Below are positions 1 through 7,515 of a stretch of DNA of 64,000 nt, piece after piece. The stretch comes from Limnohabitans sp. Rim28 (GTDB taxonomy: Bacteria > Pseudomonadota > Gammaproteobacteria > Burkholderiales > Burkholderiaceae_C), in NCBI RefSeq assembly GCF_000293865.2, contig NZ_ALKN02000006.1, positions 166,657-230,656 of the forward strand, written 5' to 3'. Each line of letters opens with the position of its first letter. Within the stretch, counting starts at the first letter, position 1. The position numbers and the translations under genes are program-made. The notes under the pieces were generated by a model. The model was given only the letters and a program-made list of their open reading frames with translations. It was not told where the DNA came from and did not search any database.

Positions 1-106
1 AGACGCTGAGGAAAGCCATCCTTATCCTGAAAACGCTTGACCAGCTTTTGCCTGATTGGCACAGCTCACCGTCAAGTCTTCGCTTGCAAACACCAGGAGT
101 TCATCT

Positions 107-340
107 ATGTACACCGCACATCCACTGATTCGAATAGCAGGAACATCCCTGCTCGCCATGACCTCGCTGGCATTGACCGCCTGTGCAGGCATGACTCAAC
201 AAGAGAAAAGCACCGCCATTGGGGCGGGGGTGGGGGCCATTGGGGGGGCGATCCTGACGGGTGGGAGCACCACAGGGACGCTGGGCGGGGCTGCGGTAGG
301 TGGTGTGATTGGCCACGAAATTGATAAGTCTAAAAAGTGA
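107..340 (+). CDS. Small glycine-zipper lipoprotein
   Basis: This 77-residue protein opens with a hydrophobic signal and a lipobox ending in LTAC, so it is probably a lipoprotein exported to the envelope. After about residue 35 it is a glycine-rich zipper (GAGVGAIGGA, GGAAVGGVIG), as in YMGG/OmpA-like Gly-zipper and SlyB-type small lipoproteins, and it ends in a charged KSKK tail. The start at 107 is chosen because CAGGAGT lies just upstream and because the lipobox is then at a normal distance. A 48-residue membrane protein follows 9 bases later. The exact function is unknown; a structural or stress role in the outer membrane is inference. Confidence 0.8.
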   Translation: MYTAHPLIRIAGTSLLAMTSLALTACAGMTQQEKSTAIGAGVGAIGGAILTGGSTTGTLGGAAVGGVIGHEIDKSKK

Positions 341-349
341 GCACCCACC

Positions 350-496
350 ATGCTTGAAAGTGTAGCCATCGCACTTGTGCTCTTGTGGCTACTGGGCTGG
401 GTCTCGTCGGTCACGTTGGGGGGGCTGATCCATCTTCTGCTGGTGATCGCCTTGGTGGTGGTCTTGGTGCGCGTCATCCAAGGTCGGAGGCCATGA
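350..496 (+). CDS. 48-residue hydrophobic membrane protein, lmo0937/DUF5670-like
   Basis: The frame starts at ATG 350 and ends at TGA 494-496, giving 48 residues. It begins MLESVAIALVLLWLLGW and has two hydrophobic segments separated by a short GG turn, ending in RVIQGRRP. The length, the LLWLLG motif and the second helix match the very small lmo0937 (DUF5670) membrane protein family as I remember it. It lies 9 bases after the Gly-zipper lipoprotein and is probably co-transcribed with it. No function is known for the family. Confidence 0.65.
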   Translation: MLESVAIALVLLWLLGWVSSVTLGGLIHLLLVIALVVVLVRVIQGRRP

Positions 497-530
497 TGGG
501 CCATTGACTTCAAAAAATCGTCCCACAAAA

Positions 531-561
531 AAGCCTGCACCACGCCACGTGGTGCAGGCTT
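531..561. terminator. Bidirectional intrinsic terminator between the small membrane gene and ompA
   Basis: A perfect 13-bp stem (AAGCCTGCACCAC pairing with its complement) encloses a 5-base loop. A-rich sequence lies on the left and TTCAAGTTTT on the right, so it can serve both converging transcription units. Confidence 0.8.
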
Positions 562-576
562 TCAAGTTTTGAGGGT

Positions 577-1806
577 TCAGCGTGGCTGCTGCGTACCGGT
601 CACTTCCACTTCAACACGGCGATCCACTCGCAAACAAGTGATCAAGGCCTGACTGGCTTTGACGCCTTGGCACTGGCCGAAGCTGGTTTCAGGCTGCGTT
701 GCACCCACGCCCACAGCCGTCACTTTGTTGGCGGGCATGCCGCCCACTTGCACCAAGTAGTTGCGGACCGCCTCGGCACGGCGCGTTGAAAGCTTGGCGT
801 TGTAGGCCTTGGCACCCAGGCGGTCGGTATGGCCCGTGACCTGAACCGCATCCACGTTCACACCTTGCAATTCCTCGACCAATTTGTCCAGCGCTTTTTT
901 GCCATCGGCTTGCAAACTGTCTTGATCGAAACCGAACAAGGAGTCGGCTTGCAACTTCACCTTCACCCAAGGCTTGGGGGCAACAGGTGCTGGCGTCGCC
1001 ATCGGAACAGGTGAGGGCTGCGGGGCTGGCGCAGCCGCGACTACCGGTGCTGGCGCGGGCGCAGGGGCTGCCTGGATAACAGGCTCTGGGCGGTAGGTGG
1101 GTGCAGGCGGAACATAAGCCGTACGCATCGGACTGGCTGCAGCGGCAGGCGCGCCAAAACGGTACACCAGACCGACAGAAATCAAGTCGACGAAGGCCTT
1201 TTGCGCCACCAAATCATTGACCTGGTAACGCTCACCTTCCAAACGAGCCGTCAATGCAGGTGTGAACGCATACTGCGTGCCAAAACCAAACTTGTAATGG
1301 GTGTCACGTTTGTTGGTCGAAGACGCTGCGACCGCACCGGCACCAGTGCCATCGATGCCGCCTTTGGTTTCGGCGTAAGCGGCGCCCACACGGCCCAGCA
1401 ACGACCAACGGTCCGTGATGGGCAGGGTACCGACCAGGTCCAAATTCAGACCTTGGACTTTGGCTGTACCGCTCACAGTGCCCGCTGGGGTGGTGCTGGC
1501 GTCAAAACCAAAGCGCCCCAGGTTGAAGTAACCCGCCTCGACCGCCCAATTGGGCGAGATGGGGAAGCCCAGATAGGCTTTGTAAGCGTTGCCATTCTGA
1601 TCTATGGCCAGAGGGCCTGCCGCGACGCCCGCACCCAGTGCATTTTGGGCGGCAGCGTCGTGGTTGAACTTGGCTTTGGACTCGCCCGCCCCAATGCCCA
1701 TGTACATGCCGGTGTTGTCGATGCCCGATTGTGCATAAGCACCAGGCGCTGCCAAAATCAACAAAGCCAAAAGCGAGAGACGGGGTTTGAATGTAGTTTG
1801 TTTCAT
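577..1806 (-). CDS. ompA: OmpA-family outer membrane protein
   Basis: This 409-residue protein has a signal peptide with cleavage near AYA|QS at residue 25. An eight-strand-type beta-barrel domain follows to about residue 215, then a Pro/Ala-rich linker (about 215-285), then a C-terminal OmpA/MotB peptidoglycan-binding domain with the TGHTDRLG motif near residue 325. The protein anchors the outer membrane to peptidoglycan. Two Cys residues in the C-terminal domain (FGQCQG and ITCLR) could form the disulfide seen in many OmpA proteins. It is a single-gene unit ending at the shared terminator at 531-561. The family call is firm; pore activity is not shown by sequence. Confidence 0.93.
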   Translation of the reverse strand: MKQTTFKPRLSLLALLILAAPGAYAQSGIDNTGMYMGIGAGESKAKFNHDAAAQNALGAGVAAGPLAIDQNGNAYKAYLGFPISPNWAVEAGYFNLGRFGFDASTTPAGTVSGTAKVQGLNLDLVGTLPITDRWSLLGRVGAAYAETKGGIDGTGAGAVAASSTNKRDTHYKFGFGTQYAFTPALTARLEGERYQVNDLVAQKAFVDLISVGLVYRFGAPAAAASPMRTAYVPPAPTYRPEPVIQAAPAPAPAPVVAAAPAPQPSPVPMATPAPVAPKPWVKVKLQADSLFGFDQDSLQADGKKALDKLVEELQGVNVDAVQVTGHTDRLGAKAYNAKLSTRRAEAVRNYLVQVGGMPANKVTAVGVGATQPETSFGQCQGVKASQALITCLRVDRRVEVEVTGTQQPR

Positions 1807-1885
1807 TTGAAAATTTCCAGATCAAAGAGAAGAATGAACGGATGAAAAGGGTGAAGGGGTCCGATGCCTTTGAACCGATCTGCAA

Positions 1886-2011
1886 CTAAGAAGGCGGTTT
1901 TTCTTTCAAAAAGCGCTGCAGCAGCATCAGCCAAACAGGATCACGCAAAGCGTGCGCCAACTGGCTTCGTGAAATGGCCAGACGCTGAAGGGGCGTCAAC
2001 TCGGCACTCAT
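1886..2011 (-). CDS. YqjK-like 41-residue protein, last gene of a membrane trio
   Basis: ATG at 2011 overlaps the stop of the preceding gene by four bases (ATGA), and the frame ends with TAG at 1886-1888. The peptide begins MSAELTPLQRLAISR and ends RFLKEKPPS; its short basic-amphipathic make-up resembles the small YqjK-like proteins that follow yqjE in other proteobacteria. The coupled overlap is the best evidence that it is translated. The family assignment is tentative because the protein is so short. Confidence 0.6.
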   Translation of the reverse strand: MSAELTPLQRLAISRSQLAHALRDPVWLMLLQRFLKEKPPS

Positions 2012-2391
2012 GGCGCGTCAGCCGTTCGAATGACTTCGAGGTCCAATTGCAGCTGCGACTGAATGTCTTGCCACAAGGACGGCAGACGCAAACTTTTTGC
2101 GCGCCACCCCAGCAGCACACTGATGACCAAAAAGCTGCTGGGCAAGCCCCACAAAACCGCCGCTTGCGATGCGACCAGTTGAGTGGCTGTGCTCCACAGC
2201 ATCAAGGCCACACCACCGAAGATCAAGGCCAGCACCATGGTCACCGCACTCAGTGCAAACATCACCCATCTGTTTTTGAGCGTGCACATGTAATGCGAAC
2301 CCACCTCGCTGGCCAAGTCCACATAGCCTTGGGCATGCGACTTGATCAGCTCGGGCGGCAGCAACATCATTTTCAGCAGCAGCTTGAGCAT
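2008..2391 (-). CDS. YqjE/phage-holin-III-like inner membrane protein
   Basis: This 127-residue protein has an N-terminal amphipathic region, two adjacent transmembrane helices (about residues 43-66 and 75-95) joined by a tight turn, and a polar tail. This is the layout of YqjE and the actinobacterial holin superfamily III (PF07332). Despite the name, members in this context are not known to lyse cells. Its start shares one base with the stop of the DUF883 gene (TGATG) and its stop overlaps the next start (ATGA), so the three are translationally coupled. A role in envelope or ribosome association under stress is inferred from YqjD. Confidence 0.8.
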   Translation of the reverse strand: MLKLLLKMMLLPPELIKSHAQGYVDLASEVGSHYMCTLKNRWVMFALSAVTMVLALIFGGVALMLWSTATQLVASQAAVLWGLPSSFLVISVLLGWRAKSLRLPSLWQDIQSQLQLDLEVIRTADAP

Positions 2392-2717
2392 CAGCGTTGA
2401 CGTGAACGCATCAACCAGGACACCGCCAAAGCCGCTGCAGCCCCGGTGCCGGCCGCAATCAGCACGGAAGTCATCGGTTCGTGTTGGATGAAGTGCTCGG
2501 TTGTCACGCGCACATGGCGGGCTTCTTTTTCCAACTTGTGCTTGACGTCGGACATGGCATCTTTGCCGGATTCACTCAGATCGTGCAGCTCATCTTTGAC
2601 ACGGTGTGTCATGCGGCTCAACACAGGTCGTGCTTCGTTGAGTAATTCATCCACATTGCTGTTGACACTGGCGCCCAAAGAGGACATTTTTTCGGTGGCG
2701 GATTTGAGATCGGACAT
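2391..2717 (-). CDS. DUF883 (YqjD/ElaB-like) tail-anchored membrane protein
   Basis: From the start at 2717 (MSDLKSATEKM, with AAGG upstream) the protein has 108 residues. The first three quarters are charged and helical. A single C-terminal transmembrane segment ends in RSRQR, the arrangement of YqjD/ElaB/YgaM (DUF883). In E. coli, YqjD binds ribosomes at the inner membrane in stationary phase; the same role here is inference. An in-frame ATG at 2750 would add 11 residues but has a poor ribosome site. It is the first gene of a coupled three-gene operon. Confidence 0.85.
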   Translation of the reverse strand: MSDLKSATEKMSSLGASVNSNVDELLNEARPVLSRMTHRVKDELHDLSESGKDAMSDVKHKLEKEARHVRVTTEHFIQHEPMTSVLIAAGTGAAAALAVSWLMRSRQR

Positions 2718-2967
2718 ATTGGCCTTTGAAGTGAATGAAAAGAGAGACATTCACTTTAGGATCCGCGCAACGCCATGTCTGTGGGCTGTCACACCAAGGG
2801 TGCAGTTATGAAATAAGACGCAGCTTGTGCGCTCTGGCGCACCGACTCATCACCAGTTCCTGCATACGATGAATTGTCTTGAACAGCCATCCCATGGGGT
2901 GTGGCTTCAAGCAAGGGGTCAAGCCTTGGCTTGGCTGTTTCGACCGACTGCACGATAGGACTACAAC

Positions 2968-3282
2968 ATGATTCGAAAAACGACTTGGGCCACATTGGCC
3001 GCTTCTCTGGTTCTGGTGCTTGCATCTGGTTGCGCGGTCACGCGTGGCCAGGAATCTGTGGGTGCCTACATCGACGACACGGGCATCACCACTTTGGTGA
3101 AGTCACGATTTTTTGAAGACAAAGACGTGGCAGGCTCATCCATCAGTGTGGAAACACTGAACGGCACGGTGATGCTTTCGGGTTTTGCCAAAAGCACTTT
3201 AGAGCGCAACAAAGCCGAGACCATCGCTCGCGGTGTAAGGGGCGTCACATCTGTTCGCAACGAGGTCGCTGTGCGTCCTTGA
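2968..3282 (+). CDS. BON-domain lipoprotein (OsmY/DolP-like)
   Basis: This 104-residue protein has a signal peptide ending in the lipobox LASGC (Cys22) and a single BON domain from about residue 38 to the end. The domain shows the usual VKSRFF..DKDV, VETLNGTVMLSG and RGVRGVTSVRNEV blocks. BON proteins bind phospholipid or maintain the outer membrane. It is divergent from the DUF883 operon, and the 250 bases between them must hold both promoters, though I see no clear consensus -35/-10 pair there. Confidence 0.85.
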   Translation: MIRKTTWATLAASLVLVLASGCAVTRGQESVGAYIDDTGITTLVKSRFFEDKDVAGSSISVETLNGTVMLSGFAKSTLERNKAETIARGVRGVTSVRNEVAVRP

Positions 3283-3293
3283 TCTGAAGCAGG

Positions 3294-3323
3294 GCCGAAT
3301 CCGGCGTTCCCGTCGGATTCGGC
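3294..3323. terminator. Hairpin after the BON gene, probable weak terminator
   Basis: A 10-bp perfect stem (GCCGAATCCG with CGGATTCGGC) and a 10-base loop sit 11 bases after the BON stop codon. No T-run follows on either strand, so termination may need Rho or may be inefficient. Confidence 0.45.
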
Positions 3324-3352
3324 GCTTCACAGCCCACGCTACGGCGGTTGAT

Positions 3353-4060
3353 TCATTTCGCCGCCGCTTCTTTTTGAACTTTCAGGCCGATAAAAACAGA
3401 TGCCAAGGCTTGAACTTCTGGCATGACATACACAAGGCCTGGAGTGCCCCGAAATGCGGGCAACACCACCGATCGCCAAAACTGAACTGGGACATTGATG
3501 CAACCATAGGAGATGCGGTTGTCGTGCACAGAAGGAGAAGCCAGCCTCTCCAAACGCTGCTCACGGGGATTCAAGCTGCGAACGGGATGCATGGATATGG
3601 CCTGCTCATAGTCGACCCATATGATGGTTTGCCCAAGGCTATTGCGATCCAATTGCGCCAGATAGCGGCCCGCAGGCGTGGTGCGTTCTTCAGGTTTGAT
3701 TTGCGCCAAGGGTCTGTCGCCCAAGTCTTTAATGCCATCATCACCTTTGGCCAAGCCCAACAAGGCGGGTGCCGTCCCCAACATGCGGCCATCGCGGTCG
3801 AAAACAAATACCCGCGCCTCGCGCTTGTCGACCACCACAAAGGGCAAGCCCTGGTGGTCTAAAGAGCGCATGATCCAATGCGTCAAATCTTGTGCAGGCA
3901 CCGACGCACCCCGCTGAACGAGTGCAGCTTGGATGGATCCAGCATCGGGTGCGCTTTGAGCGGTGGCTTGCCAAGTCATGAATGGCATGGCGCTCCCCAA
4001 GAGCCATGTCCCGATCACGGCCCAACATTTGGGAGCCGAAGCAGCACGCAACAAACGCAT
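3353..4060 (-). CDS. L,D-transpeptidase (YkuD-type catalytic motif), periplasmic
   Basis: This 235-residue protein has a signal-like N-terminus ending near residue 35. It carries a YkuD active-site signature: His158 (ISMHPV), then Ser184 and Cys187 in ISYGCINV. This fits the [ST]xGC[IV][NR] pattern of L,D-transpeptidases, which form 3-3 peptidoglycan cross-links or attach proteins to peptidoglycan through a catalytic Cys. It starts 19 bases after the TpsA gene and is probably transcribed with it. The central region between residues 60 and 130 has no feature I recognise, and the substrate is unknown. Confidence 0.75.
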   Translation of the reverse strand: MRLLRAASAPKCWAVIGTWLLGSAMPFMTWQATAQSAPDAGSIQAALVQRGASVPAQDLTHWIMRSLDHQGLPFVVVDKREARVFVFDRDGRMLGTAPALLGLAKGDDGIKDLGDRPLAQIKPEERTTPAGRYLAQLDRNSLGQTIIWVDYEQAISMHPVRSLNPREQRLERLASPSVHDNRISYGCINVPVQFWRSVVLPAFRGTPGLVYVMPEVQALASVFIGLKVQKEAAAK

Positions 4061-4079
4061 GGCAGTCCAGCGTTCGAAC

Positions 4080-7000
4080 TCAGTTTCGGTCTTGTTTAGG
4101 TCGTCGTGGCAAAAGAGGGGGCAGCATGCGCTTGACTGCAGGTTGTACAGCGGGTACTGGCGTGGGTATTGGCATGAGCGACTGAGCTGCTGGCATGGGT
4201 TCAGCAGTCAGGGGCTTGTCAACCGGCTCAGGTACCGGTAATGGCTCTGGAACCACCGTGGCCGCCAAGGTCACCGGTCCTTGCACGGGCACTTTGCCAG
4301 GCAAGACCCGCAGAAGGACCACGGCTCTGTCACGACCCGGAACTTTCGGCAAGGCCTGTCTCTCACCGCTGGGCGACAAGGCCTCTTGAACAGGTGGCGT
4401 GATCACTGGCGTTTCTGTAGACGGCACTTCTGGCAACACCACAACAGGCGGCACCGGGACAGGCACGACCACTTCAGGCTCTCCAACAATCGGCGGTTGG
4501 ACCGGAGGGACCACCACCTCGGGCTCCACCTGAATCGGTGGCACTTCAGGCACCACCACTGCAGGCGGTGGTACATCGGGCGGCGCCACCGGCGCAGGCG
4601 TCACGGTCAACACGCCGCTCACATAGCTGATGCTGTAGTTGCTTGGGGTGAACGTGCCGCCAGTGGCGCTGCTGGGCACAATCGCATACGGGCTGCCCGG
4701 CACAGCGGCAGTTGCTGCTTGGCCTGCGCTGGTCAGTGTCACGCTGCCCACCGTCTCGCCATTGACCAAAGCGCTCGCATCAAAACCTGTCAAGGCGGGT
4801 GCTTGTCCGTACACCTTGCTCACGTCTTGGGCCGTGATCGTCAAGGGTGCGGGCATGATGGTGCCGGGTACAGTCAGCACACTCACGCTGTAATTGCTAC
4901 CGCCATTGCCATCGCTGACACTGAAGCTGCCGTTGGCAGCCAAGGTACTGGCACCATCCCCCAACACATCTTTGCTGGCAAACGATTGGGTCAAAGCACC
5001 ATTCAAGGTGTCACTGGTTTGCAAGCCTGTGACCGTGGGCACGCCCACCGAACTTGTGGTGCCGTTGTACGCGCGCGCATCGGTCACCGCGTTGACTGTC
5101 AAGGCGCGTGGCGTGATGTCAGCGCGGGCTTGGTAGGTGCCCACAGGCGCGGCGGCTGTGGCAAACAAATCGTAGGTGGCATTCGAAAAAGTCGACGCAT
5201 AGGTGATGGCTTTGTCCGTGCCCACATGTCGGGTGTCAAAGTTGGCCAGACTGACCGGGCCCAAGGTCACCGGAGGCGGCGCGGCCGTCACATCGGGCAA
5301 CAAGCCGCTCACCGTGGCCGTGGTGGTGCCGTCGTACACCTTGTTGTCGCCCAAGCCAAACACCCACGCTTTGGCATCGAGCGTGCCAGCACCCGTCAAA
5401 TTGGCATCGTAGGCCACGATCTCACTGCCGGTGCTGGCGTAATTCACCGGGTTGAATCGGATGATCAACTCGCCTGTGGTCACGGTCAGGCAATTGCTCC
5501 CGCAGGTAATGGCCACAGTACCTGCTGCTGCACCGGGACCTGTGCCGTCGTTGTCGGCGCGCAGCACCATATTTCCTGTCGTGACCGTAGACGCAGCGCT
5601 GACGGTCACGTTGCGCCCCGCCACCGCTTGCAAGTTGCCCGTGGTGATGGTGGTCGCCGCGTTGATGTTGACGTCTTGTGCTGCGGTAAAGCCCAGTTGG
5701 CCTGTGGTCGTTTTAATGGCTGCGCCCACCGTCACGTCGCCCCCGGCGTTCAACGCCAAGCTGCCGTTGGTGCCAGTGATGGCTTCGTTCACATTCACAT
5801 TGCGGGCAGCGTTCAGGGTGAGCGTGGTCGTTGCTGTCCAAGTGATGGCTGCGTTGACACCGATATCGCCGAGGCCTGCACCGCTGGCGCCCGTGTTTGC
5901 GGTGGTCAGTGTGACGTTACTGCCCCCTAAAGCGCTGACCAAGTCGGCCACGTTGACGATGGCAGCACCGACCCCTGCGTTCGGCGCAAAAACACCACCT
6001 GTTGCCGTGGCATCGGTGGTCGCCGCGCTTGAAATGGTGATGTCCGCCGGGTCCAGCAGCCAAGTGCCGATTTGACCACGCGGTGCGCGCGAGTCCACCC
6101 GCAACCCACCCACATCCAACCATTGACCCGAGGTTTCGATCAAGCCGCCATAGCCACCTTGGGCGCCTCCACGCGCTGACACCTGGCCCTGCGCCCTCGT
6201 GCTGCCATCGGCCCACAACACCACCTGCCCACCATGGCCCATATCGCGTGCATTGGCCTCGATGGTGGCGCCAGCGCTCATGTAAACCGATTGGGCATGG
6301 GGGAGAGCCGCATCACGGCCCTGGTAACCGCCACCGATCAAGACCTGTCCACCGCCTGCGCCGCCCGAGGCCAAGATGTGCGCATCAAACAGGCCCACCT
6401 GGTGACCTGTGGCCAGCACGCGGCCGGCTTTTTGTCCAGGCCCCGCACTCACATCCAAGGTGCCCCCGAGGGACACGGTGCCCGCACCCATGCTGCCCAA
6501 CAGCACGATGGTGCCTTGGCGGTTTTCCACAGTCTGCGCTTGCACGACACCGGTGTTGTTCACGGCATTGGCCAACAAGTTGCCTGCCACTTGCGTGCTC
6601 ATGAGCACTTGACCACCATCGGCTTGCAACAAACCCCCATTGCGCAACAACGCCTGTGCGACGCCTTGGTCCAGGTGGACATTCAGCAACTGGTCACCCA
6701 GCACGTCCAGCGTCATGGCCTGTCCAGCGGCCAACGCCACACTGCCCCGATGTGCCGTCACAGTGCCCCTGTTATTCACATGCGCACCGAGCAAAGCCAC
6801 ATAACCGCCGTCTGCAGCACGCAAGGCACCTTGGTTGACCAACTCTGCTGTGCTCGGACCCGAAAACCGATAACGCCCAGCCATGAAGTCGACATCGGTG
6901 GTGTTCAGCGTCGACGCCACCAATCCACCCACATTGACCGAAGAGCCCAGGCCAAACATGATCCCATTGGGGTTGATGAGGAACACTTGGCCGTTGGCTG

Positions 7001-7451
7001 AGAGGCTGCCCATGAGCACAGAGGGGTCTGCACCCACGACCCGGTTAAGGGCAATAGCCTGTCTGCCCGGCTGAACAAATTGAACCGATTGCCCCACCCC
7101 AATGCCAAAGCTTTGCCAATTGATCGCCACGTTGGGCGTGGTTTGGGTGATGGTCATTTGCCCTGGTGTTTGAGCGATGGTGGCTTGGCCTGCGCTGACC
7201 ACCCCACCCGTGGGGTTGGCCATGACCAGTCCGCCCCATGCCAGCATCAAGGCCACAGGCAATCGGCGGCCAGTCGATCCAGCTCGGCGCATTCTGACGC
7301 CATCGAATGGGCCCCATGCACGTTGGCCTGAATGGACTGAACCCGTGTTGACCCTTGAGGTCGTGGTTTTCCCAAGTCCGGCGACATGTTCAGAAGTGGC
7401 CACGCAAGTGCCCACAGCAGGGCTCCAGATGGATCGGTAAATGTGGTTCAT
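4080..7451 (-). CDS. TpsA exoprotein: haemagglutinin-type two-partner secretion passenger with YDG/MBG repeats
   Basis: This 1123-residue protein starts with an extended signal peptide region (MNHIYRSIW) and a hydrophobic core ending at about residue 78. The TPS secretion domain follows, with the NPNGI motif at 160-164 and the VQFVQPG...NRVVG block, then a Gly/Ala/Thr-rich beta-helix to about residue 680. YDG-type units (KVYDGTTTATVSG, RAYNGTTSSVGVP) and an MBG-type unit (KVYGQAP) follow up to about 940. The C-terminus is a Pro/Val-rich stalk with a basic end. It is exported by the TpsB encoded upstream and is probably an adhesin. There is no VENN motif or toxin tail, so it is not a CdiA toxin. 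The start is supported by AAGGA seven bases upstream. Confidence 0.88.
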   Translation of the reverse strand: MNHIYRSIWSPAVGTCVATSEHVAGLGKTTTSRVNTGSVHSGQRAWGPFDGVRMRRAGSTGRRLPVALMLAWGGLVMANPTGGVVSAGQATIAQTPGQMTITQTTPNVAINWQSFGIGVGQSVQFVQPGRQAIALNRVVGADPSVLMGSLSANGQVFLINPNGIMFGLGSSVNVGGLVASTLNTTDVDFMAGRYRFSGPSTAELVNQGALRAADGGYVALLGAHVNNRGTVTAHRGSVALAAGQAMTLDVLGDQLLNVHLDQGVAQALLRNGGLLQADGGQVLMSTQVAGNLLANAVNNTGVVQAQTVENRQGTIVLLGSMGAGTVSLGGTLDVSAGPGQKAGRVLATGHQVGLFDAHILASGGAGGGQVLIGGGYQGRDAALPHAQSVYMSAGATIEANARDMGHGGQVVLWADGSTRAQGQVSARGGAQGGYGGLIETSGQWLDVGGLRVDSRAPRGQIGTWLLDPADITISSAATTDATATGGVFAPNAGVGAAIVNVADLVSALGGSNVTLTTANTGASGAGLGDIGVNAAITWTATTTLTLNAARNVNVNEAITGTNGSLALNAGGDVTVGAAIKTTTGQLGFTAAQDVNINAATTITTGNLQAVAGRNVTVSAASTVTTGNMVLRADNDGTGPGAAAGTVAITCGSNCLTVTTGELIIRFNPVNYASTGSEIVAYDANLTGAGTLDAKAWVFGLGDNKVYDGTTTATVSGLLPDVTAAPPPVTLGPVSLANFDTRHVGTDKAITYASTFSNATYDLFATAAAPVGTYQARADITPRALTVNAVTDARAYNGTTSSVGVPTVTGLQTSDTLNGALTQSFASKDVLGDGASTLAANGSFSVSDGNGGSNYSVSVLTVPGTIMPAPLTITAQDVSKVYGQAPALTGFDASALVNGETVGSVTLTSAGQAATAAVPGSPYAIVPSSATGGTFTPSNYSISYVSGVLTVTPAPVAPPDVPPPAVVVPEVPPIQVEPEVVVPPVQPPIVGEPEVVVPVPVPPVVVLPEVPSTETPVITPPVQEALSPSGERQALPKVPGRDRAVVLLRVLPGKVPVQGPVTLAATVVPEPLPVPEPVDKPLTAEPMPAAQSLMPIPTPVPAVQPAVKRMLPPLLPRRPKQDRN

Positions 7452-7515
7452 GAATCTGTCCTTGTTCTCGACTGCGTCCGCACAAAGCGAACAGGCTGCC
7501 CCCCATGAAGGAGAG

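Noticed and set aside
2008..2391. Prophage lysis gene, from the holin-like annotation
   Set aside because: No other phage genes are present and the gene is coupled to DUF883 and a YqjK-like gene, so it is a YqjE-type host gene.
4441..4620. CRISPR-like or tandem DNA repeat within the end of tpsA
   Set aside because: The repeats code for a Pro/Val-rich stalk and are irregular in length; there are no spacers.
4281..5930. Long plus-strand open frame opposite tpsA
   Set aside because: It is His/Arg/Gly-rich with no family resemblance and lies wholly antisense to a recognisable TpsA gene with normal codon use. It is a result of the GC-rich repeats.
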